64,000 nucleotides of DNA from Ferruginibacter sp. (GCF_028288465.1 NZ_JAQBNR010000039.1:1-64000); one strand, 5' to 3'; positions 1 to 8,753 are shown, counted from the first letter of the stretch. A program made the numbers and translations. Notes: a model not told the origin generated them from the sequence alone.

Positions 1-741
1 TTCAGGTGTAAAGTTGATGGAGCCTGGACTATTGATTTTTGCAAGAACACTAACGGGAATAGTTACCAATAATTTGCTGGCTTTAAATTCCTCACCTTCT
101 GCCGTATATACGCTTACATCATTTGGCTGCCAGTCGATCTGCCTCACAATTTTACCGGTCATAATTTTAGCGCCCAATTGAATTGCCTGTTGTTCCATGT
201 ATTGAGTAAGCGAGCTATATCCGGATGGGATCCTGAAATTTTCTCCGTCTTCTGCATTCCATTCCGCATACAGGCTTTTAATACTTGCTTTTGTTATATC
301 TGCCAAATCAAAACCTTCGGCATAGCCTGCTACTTCTTTGCGCAGCGCCCCATGAACTTGCGCTGAATAATAGGTTTCAAGAAATGTTTCCAGGGTCATG
401 TCTTCCGGGGCCTCTTTTATGTCATCCAATAATTTATCCCAGCCTGCCGCCATTTTATTGTCGTTCACGAACCGCCCTTCCCTGAAGTGGTACATCTTTC
501 CTTTTACGGGAACAGTTTTAATACCGGCTTTCGCTAATAAATTGAATGTTAGCGGCAATTTACCATGAATAAATTCTGCGCCGGTTTCAATTGTTTTGTC
601 CTCCTTAATAAGAGAATTTATCCGGCCGCCGGTTTCGGCTTTTGCTTCCAGTACAGTCACTTCCATTTGCCCTGCCAGCAAATTAGCCGCCATCAGGCCT
701 GTTGCCCCACCACCAATTATCAGAATTGATTCTTTTTTCAT
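1..741 (-). CDS. FAD-dependent amine oxidase family protein (partial, C-terminus outside window)
   Basis: Only the first 247 residues lie in the window; the gene runs off the left edge. The N-terminus begins MKKESILIIGGGATGLMAA, a Rossmann dinucleotide-binding loop (GGGATG), followed by E-AKAETGGRINS, the ExxxxxGGR signature of the monoamine oxidase / phytoene desaturase flavoprotein superfamily. No signal peptide is seen, so it is probably cytoplasmic. The ATG at 739-741 is directly followed by the FAD-binding strand, which fixes the start. Substrate cannot be told from this part; amine oxidase and carotenoid-type desaturase are both possible. The nearest gene, DUF1569, is on the same strand 150 bp upstream and gives no functional hint. 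Confidence 0.85.
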   Translation of the reverse strand, partial: MKKESILIIGGGATGLMAANLLAGQMEVTVLEAKAETGGRINSLIKEDKTIETGAEFIHGKLPLTFNLLAKAGIKTVPVKGKMYHFREGRFVNDNKMAAGWDKLLDDIKEAPEDMTLETFLETYYSAQVHGALRKEVAGYAEGFDLADITKASIKSLYAEWNAEDGENFRIPSGYSSLTQYMEQQAIQLGAKIMTGKIVRQIDWQPNDVSVYTAEGEEFKASKLLVTIPVSVLAKINSPGSINFTPE

Positions 742-890
742 ACAGAGTTTATTATCAATATTAAGCCAATGCGGGCAACGTTTTAGCCATTTTCCGGATG
801 CTCAAATTTTTGAATGGAACGAATTGCTTACCTAATAAACAAAACCTGAATAATTTAAATTGGATAACTGAAAAACGTTTGTCATTAAAA

Positions 891-1349
891 CTATACTCCA
901 AATTGAGTTAAGTGATGATCCAGATGCTTATACAGCATATTGTTCCATTCTGTTTTTGTAAGCTTACCAAAGGAGTAGGAGCGTTTGCCGTCAAAATAAC
1001 TTTCTCCCCGCTGTTGTGTTTTGGTAATATAATTGATCAGCCGCTGCTTTTCAGCATTAAAATCCTTTGTGTCTTTTATAATAAACTGTGGAGCGGTTTT
1101 ACTGTTATGAGCATAAGGTGTTTCGCCTGTGACCTTACTTTTAACAAACGCCTTTAAAATAAATTTCATAACTGCATTGGGCGCCGGATGGATATTATCG
1201 TAAATCATTTCATAAGTAACATTGCAATGGGCAAGCATTTGCGCTACATTCATCTTTCCCCATTTTGGCTGTGTAGCCGGAGTAAGCGATTCAATTCGTT
1301 TTATAATGGAATCTGAAATTTCCTTTGTGAAAATGTTTAGCAGTGGCAT
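891..1349 (-). CDS. DUF1569 family protein (DinB-like fold)
   Basis: Small soluble protein of about 152 residues. The stretch TPATQPKWGKMNVAQMLAHC and the C-terminal HLDHHLTQFGV are typical of DUF1569, a four-helix DinB/YfiT-like family in which conserved histidines may bind a metal. The biological role of the family is not established. The reading frame is open upstream to 1523, but that extension contains a clear minus-strand terminator hairpin (1457-1489) and looks non-coding. I therefore start at MPLLNIFTKEISDS; ATGs at 1355 and 1370 are alternatives. No clear Shine-Dalgarno is visible. Confidence 0.8.
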   Translation of the reverse strand: MPLLNIFTKEISDSIIKRIESLTPATQPKWGKMNVAQMLAHCNVTYEMIYDNIHPAPNAVMKFILKAFVKSKVTGETPYAHNSKTAPQFIIKDTKDFNAEKQRLINYITKTQQRGESYFDGKRSYSFGKLTKTEWNNMLYKHLDHHLTQFGV

Positions 1350-1876
1350 AATCATTATTTTAAGTACCATTAAAAGTACAGGAATTTGTAGTGCTTGCGG
1401 ATTTCTGGTATGCAAAAAAAGCAAGGTAAAGCCGGTAAAAAGCGAAAGCTTGGGCATAAAAAAAGGGCCAACTGTAAAAACAGTGCCCCGATTTAATCCG
1501 TACCCTATGAAAACTTTGCACAAGATATAAATTCCTTTTTAAAAAAGTAAAAAAAGTTTTTTTTCTTAAAAATAATCAAGCTGTTATCCATTTCATTGTG
1601 AATATCTTTTGAAATTTTTTATCTACTGTTGTATCCGGGCGAGGTAAAAAGTCTTCAATAACTACCGGGGCTTTATGTTGTCAGGATGCTAACTCACCAC
1701 TGCCCACCTCCGATGTTAGGTTTATAATTAAAACTTATTGTGTACAAAAGATCAACGTTGCTGCTTGAGCCTGACTGAATACATGCCTTGCTTTAGCTAA
1801 TCTTTACAGGTCATACTCAAACAGTACAAAACCCAATCCTAGATTAGCTGTTTGTGTTTATTATTTTGTAATAAAA
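1350..1876. other. Intergenic region, no recognised gene besides terminator hairpin
   Basis: AT-rich spacer between two minus-strand genes. It contains poly-A/T tracts around 1540-1570 and the minus-strand hairpin at 1457-1489. A TATCTTG-like element near 1517-1523 on the minus strand could be a Bacteroidota -7 box for a short transcript. No convincing open reading frame was seen. Confidence 0.4.
1457..1489 (-). terminator. Rho-independent terminator or leader attenuator upstream of DUF1569
   Basis: On the minus strand a GGGCACTGT arm and an ACAGTTGGCCC arm (two-base bulge) enclose a T-rich loop and are followed directly by seven T residues. This is a well-formed intrinsic terminator. It lies about 110 bp before the DUF1569 start, so it ends either a short leader/small RNA starting near 1520 or read-through from 1877-2344. 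Confidence 0.55.
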
Positions 1877-2344
1877 CTAATAAATGAAAAATGTTGATTG
1901 CCTTTTAGTTCTAAACTCTGTATGACGAATGTCGCCACCTGATTTGCCAGCTTGAAAAATAAAAAAAACTCCTATGATTCCTAACAAAATTGCCAAAGAA
2001 GCTATAGTCTTTGTTCCACCGTTCTTTCTAAAATTAAAAAAAATACCAGCAGCTGAGATTGCTCCAAGCACGTATAATGTAAGGGCCAATAAAGCAGCAA
2101 AATGTGCATGTTGATCAATGATCTTTTTTTCAACTGAAGGGATATCTTTTATCAGGTCTTCAGCCATCTCACCTGTTGAAGAACTTATTGCGGCAAAAAC
2201 AGCGGCAATTATGAATAAAACATACGCGATGTTTTTTACAGTATGATTATTTGTAACTAATCCTGTAATCAAAACTCCTAGTCCAAATACTGTCCCCATT
2301 ATTGGGATATGGTTTACACCCATATGTAAATGTGCCCCGTTCAT
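1877..2344 (-). CDS. DUF2231-like small integral membrane protein
   Basis: About 155 residues with four predicted membrane helices (roughly residues 10-32, 37-56, 82-102, 114-132 counted from MNGAHLHM). The N-terminal HLHMGVNHIPIMGTVFG and the short C-terminal GGDIRHTEFR resemble predicted membrane proteins of the DUF2231 type, where histidines sit near helix ends. Function of such proteins is unknown; a haem or redox link has been suggested for relatives but nothing here proves it. I start at the ATG at 2344 because the frame upstream (MLEYNKKGKS) is polar and not conserved-looking. Confidence 0.7.
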   Translation of the reverse strand: MNGAHLHMGVNHIPIMGTVFGLGVLITGLVTNNHTVKNIAYVLFIIAAVFAAISSSTGEMAEDLIKDIPSVEKKIIDQHAHFAALLALTLYVLGAISAAGIFFNFRKNGGTKTIASLAILLGIIGVFFIFQAGKSGGDIRHTEFRTKRQSTFFIY

Positions 2345-2459
2345 ACTTTTTCCTTTTTTATTATACTCCAACAATTAACTCTTATTTCTAAATGTAGAAT
2401 TACTTACAAACCCTGATTCAGCCTGTCAGCTAACGAGCCTGTTTTGTAATTATTACTAT

Positions 2460-3278
2460 TTATTTCTGCGCTTTTTTTAAGCCACCCCCCGAAAGAAGAA
2501 TACCCGAGCTGTCCGCAACATTCAATCGCAGTGTGCCTATTTGAGCATGGCCAACATCCAGCAGTGAAACTCCTGCTACTGAAGCAGTCAATGATCGAAG
2601 TGACATGGCTTCTTTGCTTCTGATATATCCATTGGTTGCGGACGTTATAATTTCATGTGTTTCAGTATTGACCGTAATTATTTTTTCTTTTTTTTCGTCT
2701 GTCCGGTTAACGTTGAATTCTGGCGACATTTCAAATATAACTTGTGATGAATCTTGCTGGGTAATGTTGAGTGAGTCAAGGTTTGGCGTCATGCTCTCCA
2801 CTTCAAACAAGGATTTTCCTGTCATACGAACCGTGTATTGTTTTTGTTTCATTTTAAACATCTCCAGGTTGGTGTTAAACCCGTCGACATACAAAAGTTG
2901 TGGAGCAAAGATTCGTACAGGTGTGATATTTCTAAGCCATATTCTTTCATTTTCGTTTTGCGGTACAAAACTAAAGTTTACAAACAGGGTGTCATTTTTT
3001 ACAAAGGCATCGATATCGCCTTTGTGATACCTGCTCCAGTCTTCAAAAATCCGCACAGAGCTGGTTGCACTCTGTTCAAATGCAATATGGGTATTGTTAC
3101 CGCCGGTAATTTTAAGGTATTTAAAAGGGGCTTGTAGCACTTTCTTGTAGGTCCAGTAGAGGTCGCTTTTATCTATCTTGTCGTATTCTTTTTTTATAAC
3201 GATATTGCTGCAAAGCATGCCGGCGATCAGCAATATCAGCAGGGTAAATAAAATAGTTGTACTTATTTTCATCATCAT
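2460..3278 (-). CDS. Membrane-anchored hypothetical protein, last gene of ABC/GntR operon
   Basis: 272 residues with one N-terminal hydrophobic segment (about residues 8-27), so it is exported or anchored in the inner membrane with a periplasmic body. The body is rich in short beta-strand-like alternation and repeated 'D-S-L-N-I / G-T-L-R-L-N-V' patterns, reminiscent of DUF2807/GIN-type beta-helical proteins, though I cannot assign the family. Its ATG overlaps the stop of the GntR gene as ATGA (3275-3278), which indicates translational coupling. Three ATGs stand in a row (3278, 3275, 3272). It probably works with, or senses the same signal as, the ABC transporter encoded upstream. Confidence 0.7.
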   Translation of the reverse strand: MMMKISTTILFTLLILLIAGMLCSNIVIKKEYDKIDKSDLYWTYKKVLQAPFKYLKITGGNNTHIAFEQSATSSVRIFEDWSRYHKGDIDAFVKNDTLFVNFSFVPQNENERIWLRNITPVRIFAPQLLYVDGFNTNLEMFKMKQKQYTVRMTGKSLFEVESMTPNLDSLNITQQDSSQVIFEMSPEFNVNRTDEKKEKIITVNTETHEIITSATNGYIRSKEAMSLRSLTASVAGVSLLDVGHAQIGTLRLNVADSSGILLSGGGLKKAQK

Positions 3279-3652
3279 TGGTTTTTAAAATTGTCCTTTA
3301 CAAACTGATCAAACAATATTTTTATTTCTTTAAAATCTATTTTAAGCAGGTAGATATTGCGCATAAAAACAGGCAGTTCATTTTCCATAAATTGTTCCCG
3401 CCTGAAACTTAGTATGCGCTCCATCGCATCATCTTCGGTGAAATAGCCCACACCTCTTTTATTGGTGATAATTTCCCGCTGTTGCAAAAAATCGTATGCC
3501 CGCTGAACCGTATTGGGGTTGACTTCCATTAAAATTGCCAACTCACGGATGCTGATAATTTTTTCGCCCAGGTTCCATTTTTTTAATAAAATCTGTTCAC
3601 ACACGTATTCTGCTATCTGTATATAAATTGCCGGGTTTTCTTTAAAGTCCAT
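3275..3652 (-). CDS. GntR-family transcriptional regulator (YtrA-like)
   Basis: 125 residues, the usual short length of the YtrA subfamily, which has a winged helix but no ligand-binding domain. The helix-turn-helix is visible at residues 34-58 (ISIRELAILMEVNPNTVQRA), followed by the wing (ITNKRGVGYFT). YtrA-type regulators normally repress an adjacent ABC transporter operon, and this gene sits between the permease (10 bp upstream) and a membrane protein with which it overlaps. Autoregulation of the whole 5305-2460 operon is therefore likely. No operator was identified by eye. Confidence 0.9.
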   Translation of the reverse strand: MDFKENPAIYIQIAEYVCEQILLKKWNLGEKIISIRELAILMEVNPNTVQRAYDFLQQREIITNKRGVGYFTEDDAMERILSFRREQFMENELPVFMRNIYLLKIDFKEIKILFDQFVKDNFKNQ

Positions 3653-3661
3653 AGCGTTAAA

Positions 3662-4459
3662 TTAAAATTCCTTCTCACGCAAACGTATAAAAGATGTAAT
3701 AAACAAGATTGCAGGAAAAACATAGCTAACCATATTAAATGCGAAATCGGAGATTTTTTCAGGCAGCAGAATGGAGCCTTCAGCCTTACCAACCGGTATC
3801 ATAACATAATGAAAAGGCCAGGCATCTTCGATTACTCCTCCAAAAACTATTTTCGCAAAAAGATGGTTTAGTAAGTACAGGCTAATTAATAGCCCGCATA
3901 TAACCAGCGAAACTTTTATTAAACCCGCTTTATTAAAATATAGAGAGCCTGTTAACATAGCACTTACTGCAAAAAGAAACATGGGATAGACTTTCCATGC
4001 AAAAAAGCCATTAAAAGAAAGTGTGCCGACTGATCGGTACTGTTCTTTGTAAAACGGTGCAGCCGGGTCAAGGCTGTTGTGATAGATTGAAACAAAAGAT
4101 GCATCCATCAACCGGTAAAAAAGCATAAATACAGTTGGGTATAAAACTGCTGCAATCAGTATACCGCAAAGCCATTTTTCCAAATGTGATGCCGGTAACG
4201 TAAGGTAAGATGAACCAATAGCATTCGAGGTAAAATGACTAAAAACAAAAGACGCCATAAAATAACTACCGCCAATAAGTCCCCATAAAAATGTAAGGTT
4301 TTGAGCCATAGTAAACCCGGAGATAGTCTTTGTGATGGCGTAAGTTATCAATATGAGCGCCAGTAACAACCCGGTAAAGCCGAACATCTGTATTGGTCTT
4401 TCAAGGAGTGTTTTCTTAAACAGCAAACCGAAGCGTTGCGGGCTGAAGGTGTTATTCAT
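3662..4459 (-). CDS. ABC transporter permease-like membrane protein
   Basis: 265 residues with about six hydrophobic segments (near 28-48, 56-76, 96-116, 150-170, 180-200 and 240-258). It has no recognisable permease signature of its own. Position decides the call: it follows the ABC ATPase by 15 bp and precedes a YtrA-type GntR regulator, the standard layout of small export systems for drugs, antimicrobial peptides or cell-envelope signals. Substrate unknown. Confidence 0.75.
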   Translation of the reverse strand: MNNTFSPQRFGLLFKKTLLERPIQMFGFTGLLLALILITYAITKTISGFTMAQNLTFLWGLIGGSYFMASFVFSHFTSNAIGSSYLTLPASHLEKWLCGILIAAVLYPTVFMLFYRLMDASFVSIYHNSLDPAAPFYKEQYRSVGTLSFNGFFAWKVYPMFLFAVSAMLTGSLYFNKAGLIKVSLVICGLLISLYLLNHLFAKIVFGGVIEDAWPFHYVMIPVGKAEGSILLPEKISDFAFNMVSYVFPAILFITSFIRLREKEF

Positions 4460-4474
4460 TTTTTTAAATTTTTT

Positions 4475-5305
4475 TTATTGAAAAATGGCTTTCGCTTTTG
4501 CCGGATTTTCGGTAACGCCGTTAAATAATTGTTCCAGGTCTATTTTAGAATCTTCCTGATTTGTATTTTCCATCACTACGGAGTAGCCTTTTAACGACTC
4601 CTCGGCATACAGCACTTTGCTTTTATCGTCTATTTCGCTAATCGTTTTAAAACAAAGTTTTTGTGCTATTTCAGTTATGGATGCATTCAGCAGCAGCGAA
4701 CCATTGTCAACAATCACAACTCTGTCAATCAGATTATCCAGATCCCGTATCTGGTGAGTCGAAATAAAAATTATTCTTTCATTGTCAAATACCGACGATA
4801 TCAATTTACGGAAGCGGATCTTGGAAGGAATGTCCAGCCCGTTTGTTGGCTCATCCAATAATAAAATTTTTGTGTTGCAGGCCAGCGCAAATGCAATGAT
4901 GAATTTTTTTTGCTGGCCGAACGACAGGGTATTTAGCTTGCCCTGGTCTTTTACATCCAGCTGCCCGAGATAGCTAAAAAACTGTTCTTTGTTAAAAGCA
5001 GGATAGGGAGCAAACAGGTGCATGTATTTGTGAATGGTTAATGCTGGTATATTCACTTCTTCGGGAATGAAATAAATGGTTTGCAAAAAAGCGGGCAATC
5101 TCTTTTTAGGGGAGTAGCCATTGATTGTAATATTGCCAATAGTAGGAAACAGCAGCCCTACAAGATTTTTTAACAAGGTAGATTTGCCAGCACCATTTTT
5201 GCCCAACAGGCCGTAGATGCTGCCTTCTTCGAGGTTTAGGGTTAGGTTTTTATACAACAGCTTTTTCTGGTTATAACCAAAGGAGAGATTCTCTATCTGT
5301 ATCAT
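4475..5305 (-). CDS. ABC transporter ATP-binding protein
   Basis: Nucleotide-binding subunit of about 276 residues. Walker A is GLLGKNGAGKSTLLK (near residue 31), the signature is LSFGQQKK, Walker B with catalytic Glu is KILLLDEPTNGLD, and the switch histidine is in ISTHQIRD. The 60-residue C-terminal tail after the H-loop resembles regulatory extensions in YtrB/NatA-type exporters. It is the first gene of a four-gene minus-strand operon (ATPase, permease, GntR, membrane-anchored protein). I start at MIQIENLSFGYNQ, the canonical beginning of the domain; the frame is open 24 bp further up. Confidence 0.92.
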   Translation of the reverse strand: MIQIENLSFGYNQKKLLYKNLTLNLEEGSIYGLLGKNGAGKSTLLKNLVGLLFPTIGNITINGYSPKKRLPAFLQTIYFIPEEVNIPALTIHKYMHLFAPYPAFNKEQFFSYLGQLDVKDQGKLNTLSFGQQKKFIIAFALACNTKILLLDEPTNGLDIPSKIRFRKLISSVFDNERIIFISTHQIRDLDNLIDRVVIVDNGSLLLNASITEIAQKLCFKTISEIDDKSKVLYAEESLKGYSVVMENTNQEDSKIDLEQLFNGVTENPAKAKAIFQ

Positions 5306-5479
5306 TAGTGTATTAGTTAAGTAGTACACTGTAAAAATAGGAATACTTTTTTAATTACCAACTATTTTTTTGGTGTATAGAAAAAGGTTGGATGAAGACA
5401 GTTCTGTATAATTTGTGATGGCTAAATGGGCGGCAGTTTTTACCCGGAAAACACTACTTATGATGGGTTTGAATAACGC

Positions 5480-6307
5480 TTATTGATGTTTGTAAATGGA
5501 ATGAAACACAGGTTGTTCATTGGAAGCGTGCAATTTTGCTTTACTGGCATTTATCTTTTTCAGCAACAGTTTATTTTCCTCTGCCAGGGTGCTTGCAATT
5601 ATTTTGAGCTGATGTTTTTCATTTGGCGGAATCGCTTCAGAACGCATCGCTTTATGTAAATACCGCATGGTAACATAGTCGTCATGCCATGCGCCAAGTA
5701 AATGTGATAGCGCATATTCCGGCTTATTGCTTTGTTCCTCCTTTTCCAGCCCAAGACATTTTTTTGTAAAGGAAATTGTTTTTAGCAGCTTGCGAACGTT
5801 GTGTTGTTGCTTCGCTGATGCCACATTTTTTTTGCCGCTCCTTTCGTACATCAGCTCATACAGTTTGTGCAGGTAACGATTGCTTTTTTTTTCGGTAATA
5901 CCGGAAAGAAAAGGAGCGGTTTTCTTATGCGTTGTTTTGAATGATTTTACCTTGTGTTTGTGCACGAGGCTAAAAAAAAGGGCACACTGTTTTGCCGTAA
6001 TTTTTTCAAGATAATTAGAGTATTGCGGTAGGGAACTGTCAGGTAAACTTCTTTCCACCACCGTTTTGGCTATATCAAGTTCCCGCACAATGCCGGCCTG
6101 TTTGAAAATAATTTTATAAGGCCGCAAAGTTTTTTTTCGGGGAAAATCTTTTGAGCAGAATTTGAGCAATTTAAAAAAGGCCGCCAGCTTTTTAATTTCT
6201 ATGCGCAGTTGGTGAAAGCTTTCGGGGTTATGAGGAGCGGACGTATTTTGTAAAAGCGCCGAAACGATTTGCAGGTGGTGCTTAAAATATGTTTTTACTG
6301 GTTTCAT
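5480..6307 (-). CDS. CHAD domain-containing protein
   Basis: About 275 residues, mostly helical and strongly basic, with recurrent histidines. The N-terminus FHQLRIEIKKLAAFFKLLKF matches the conserved first helix of the CHAD domain (H-x-x-R-I-x-x-K-K), and a second repeat is seen around YALSHLLGAWHDDYVTMRYL. CHAD proteins bind inorganic polyphosphate and in several bacteria localise to polyphosphate granules. No CYTH/triphosphatase domain is attached. The frame opens with GTG at 6334, but the ATG at 6307 (MKPVKTYFKHH) gives the usual N-terminus. Confidence 0.85.
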   Translation of the reverse strand: MKPVKTYFKHHLQIVSALLQNTSAPHNPESFHQLRIEIKKLAAFFKLLKFCSKDFPRKKTLRPYKIIFKQAGIVRELDIAKTVVERSLPDSSLPQYSNYLEKITAKQCALFFSLVHKHKVKSFKTTHKKTAPFLSGITEKKSNRYLHKLYELMYERSGKKNVASAKQQHNVRKLLKTISFTKKCLGLEKEEQSNKPEYALSHLLGAWHDDYVTMRYLHKAMRSEAIPPNEKHQLKIIASTLAEENKLLLKKINASKAKLHASNEQPVFHSIYKHQ

Positions 6308-6616
6308 GGCCGGTTTACCCGTAAAACTGCTCACAATGAAAATGGCGGTTGCAGGTTGAACAAAAATTATATGCTTTGATGGTACGAAGTTATACCATAT
6401 TAGATATGAAGCGAAATGTAGTTTGCGGTTGTTTTGTAACCCTGCTTTTGTAGAAAATTATACCCGTATTGCTCATTAATGTTTTGCCCCCTTATTTATC
6501 ATTATAGTCTAAATGAACAGAAGCAAGGGGCGTGTTAACCCACACCTGTATTAACCGCGGATTTGCAATTGCTGGTACGCTTATAGTTATTCCACTGTCA
6601 TAAACCAGCATTTTTC
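6308..6616. other. Divergent intergenic region between CHAD and Nramp-related genes
   Basis: About 310 bp of moderately AT-rich sequence that must carry promoters for both divergent genes. No clear TTG-N19-TAnnTTTG promoter, metal-responsive box or riboswitch could be recognised by eye. Confidence 0.3.
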
Positions 6617-7939
6617 ATGAATAGCAAAGGGACTTCTTCCAAACTGACAAAATTTTTTAAGGTGCTGGGCCCTGGCCTGGTAACAGGTGCCAGCGATGAT
6701 GATCCCAGCGGTATTGCTACCTATTCTCAGGCAGGGGCTAAATTTGGCTTAACCACTTTGTGGGTAGCCCTGATAACATTTCCATTGATGGCTGCAATAC
6801 AGGAAATGTGCGCCAGAATAGGCATCGTGACTTCTGTTGGCCTTACCACTACCCTAAAAAAGCATTACTCCAGGTTTCTGCTTTACCTGATGCTCATATT
6901 CAGCGTACCAGCCATTGTACTCAATATCGGAGCAGATATTGCCGGCATGGGTGCGGTTGCCAACCTGCTCCTTCCTTCTGTTTCACCCATTATTTTTAGC
7001 GTTGCATTTACGTTGCTGCTGCTCGTTATGATTATTTATTTGCCTTATCAAAAAATGGTAGCCGTGCTAAAATATTTATGCCTGTCGCTGCTATTGTATA
7101 TTGCCGTCCCTTTTTTCACGCACCCCGACTGGTGGCAGGTGGCACGCCGCACATTTATTCCGACAATTCATTTCAATAAAGATTTTATTGAAATACTGGT
7201 AGCACTATTGGGAACTACTATTTCTCCCTATTTATTTTTCTGGCAGGTAACCATGGAGGCTAAAGATGTACAATCATCCCGGCAATTGTTTCTTGCCCGG
7301 CGGCGAATTTTAAAAAATGAAGAGGATCATACGGTTGCGCATGCAAAAGAGAAAAACTTTATGTCATTACTGATTAAAAAAATGCAACTGGATGTAAATC
7401 TGGGTATGTTGCTTAGCAACCTGGTAATGTTTTTTATTATTCTTGCAACAGGGACGGCTTTGTTCGGTCATGGCATTTCCCAGATTGATACAGTAGAGCA
7501 GGCGGCGAAAGCTTTGCAGCCGGTGGCCGGCGACGCCTCTTACCTGGTATTTACCGTAGGAGTTATTGGCACGGGCTTATTGGCTATACCAGTTTTGAGC
7601 GGCTCGTTATCCTACATCGTTTCTGAAACTTTTGGATGGAAGGGTGACCTGGATAAAAAATTTTTCCAGGCCAAATCTTTTTACATCGTCATAATTATTT
7701 CTTTGTTGCTTGGGCTGATGATTAATTATTGGGGACTAAGCCCCATTAAAGCCTTGTTTTATACAGCTATCCTGTATGGATTAACATCTCCTCTTTTGAT
7801 TGGCATTGTACTGCATATAGCCAATAACAAAAAAATAATGAAAACCCATACCAATAGCAGGCTGTCGAACGGGCTGGGATTTGCTACGTTGATTGTGATG
7901 ACAGCTGCTGCGGTGGCTTTGATCTGGCTGCAGTTCTGA
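6617..7939 (+). CDS. Nramp-family divalent metal transporter, non-canonical motifs
   Basis: 440 residues with about 11 membrane helices, the Nramp length. In the first helix the sequence is SDDDPSGIATYSQAG in place of the metal-binding DPGN motif, and in helix 6 it is GTTISPYLFFWQ in place of the canonical A/G-x-x-MPH motif. The metal-selecting Met is thus absent. Such replacements occur in the Nramp-related branch that includes magnesium transporters, so manganese/iron specificity should not be assumed. The insert around residues 225-255 is charged and cytoplasmic. A gene for an EncFtn-like iron protein starts 40 bp downstream and is probably co-transcribed, which instead points to a role in iron or manganese handling. 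Confidence 0.9.
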   Translation: MNSKGTSSKLTKFFKVLGPGLVTGASDDDPSGIATYSQAGAKFGLTTLWVALITFPLMAAIQEMCARIGIVTSVGLTTTLKKHYSRFLLYLMLIFSVPAIVLNIGADIAGMGAVANLLLPSVSPIIFSVAFTLLLLVMIIYLPYQKMVAVLKYLCLSLLLYIAVPFFTHPDWWQVARRTFIPTIHFNKDFIEILVALLGTTISPYLFFWQVTMEAKDVQSSRQLFLARRRILKNEEDHTVAHAKEKNFMSLLIKKMQLDVNLGMLLSNLVMFFIILATGTALFGHGISQIDTVEQAAKALQPVAGDASYLVFTVGVIGTGLLAIPVLSGSLSYIVSETFGWKGDLDKKFFQAKSFYIVIIISLLLGLMINYWGLSPIKALFYTAILYGLTSPLLIGIVLHIANNKKIMKTHTNSRLSNGLGFATLIVMTAAAVALIWLQF

Positions 7940-7979
7940 TCGAAAAAAAAATATTTTATCACGCTTAAAATTTATAACT

Positions 7980-8297
7980 ATGGGATTTGATCAGTATCAC
8001 GAGCCACCGGAAGAATTATCCGATGATACGAGAACTTTTGCAAGGATGATTACTTCATTAACAGAAGAAGCCGAAGCAATTGGCTGGTACGAGCAACGGA
8101 TTTCACTTGAGAAAGACAGGCAGGCAAAAGCAATTATGGAAAATGCACAAAAGGAAGAAATGAAGCATTTTGGCATGGACCTGGAATTTTTATTGCGCAA
8201 AAAAGAAGTCTGGCGTACAACGCTGAAAGCCATTCTTTTTACCGATGGCGACATTGTTGAAATGGGCAAAAAAGGAGAGGAGAAGGCGGAAGGCTAA
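7980..8297 (+). CDS. Encapsulated-ferritin-like protein (EncFtn family), no encapsulin nearby
   Basis: 105 residues matching EncFtn in length and pattern. Helix 1 carries TEEAEAIGWYEQR and helix 2 carries AQKEEMKHFGMDLEFLLR, ending with TLKAILFTDGDI. By alignment with the described Rhodospirillum rubrum EncFtn, the ferroxidase ligands correspond to Glu30, Glu60 and His63, and the conserved Trp-Tyr pair to 36-37. EncFtn forms an annular decamer whose ferroxidase centres lie between subunits, and normally feeds iron into an encapsulin shell. Here the C-terminus (EMGKKGEEKAEG) has no visible encapsulin-targeting peptide and no shell gene lies in the window. It follows the Nramp-related transporter by 40 bp. 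Confidence 0.85.
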   Translation: MGFDQYHEPPEELSDDTRTFARMITSLTEEAEAIGWYEQRISLEKDRQAKAIMENAQKEEMKHFGMDLEFLLRKKEVWRTTLKAILFTDGDIVEMGKKGEEKAEG

Positions 8298-8476
8298 TAG
8301 AGCTTTTGAAAATGTATTCAACAAACAAGTGGTACCGGTGTGTGTAACAATATGCAGGGTACTTCTTGTTTTTATGTATCTTTTGTAATAACCTGTCTGA
8401 TAAATATCATGTGTTAAACTGTTATTCCTCATTTGCCTGCGTCAGCAAAAAGATAGATTCGTAAAAAATAACCATC

Positions 8477-8704
8477 ATGGAAAGTCACGATCTGTTACAT
8501 GAATTTCCCGGACACAGGGAAAAAATTTTAGCGCTCCAAAAAGGAAGCAACCGTTTTAGAAAACTCCAGGAAGAATACAATGCTGCAGACAGCCAGATTC
8601 ACCGCATTGAAACCGGTGCTGAAGCTACAACAGATGAACACCTGAATGAATTACGAATGAAAAGGGTACATCTTAAAGACAGCTTGTATCATTTTTTAAT
8701 TTAA
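8477..8704 (+). CDS. YdcH/DUF465 small coiled-coil protein
   Basis: 75 residues, almost entirely helical. The pattern HDLLHEFPGHREKI near the start, then DSQIHRIE and LRMKRVHLKDSLYHFL, matches DUF465 (YdcH), a SlyX-like antiparallel helical hairpin. The function of the family is unknown. It lies 179 bp after the EncFtn-like gene and may have its own promoter. Confidence 0.8.
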   Translation: MESHDLLHEFPGHREKILALQKGSNRFRKLQEEYNAADSQIHRIETGAEATTDEHLNELRMKRVHLKDSLYHFLI

Positions 8705-8733
8705 CTGCAAAGGGTATAAATTTTCCTTATCAA

Positions 8734-8753
8734 CTTGAAAAAGATTTTTCAAG
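8734..8753 (+). terminator. Possible weak terminator hairpin after DUF465 gene
   Basis: A CTTGAAA / TTTCAAG inverted repeat with a six-base loop lies 30 bp after the DUF465 stop. There is no long T-tract after it, so termination is uncertain. The remaining sequence up to 8997 shows no other feature. Confidence 0.3.

Noticed and set aside
1350..1523. N-terminal extension of the DUF1569 protein
   Set aside because: Contains a terminator hairpin with T-tract and does not resemble the family; treated as non-coding leader.
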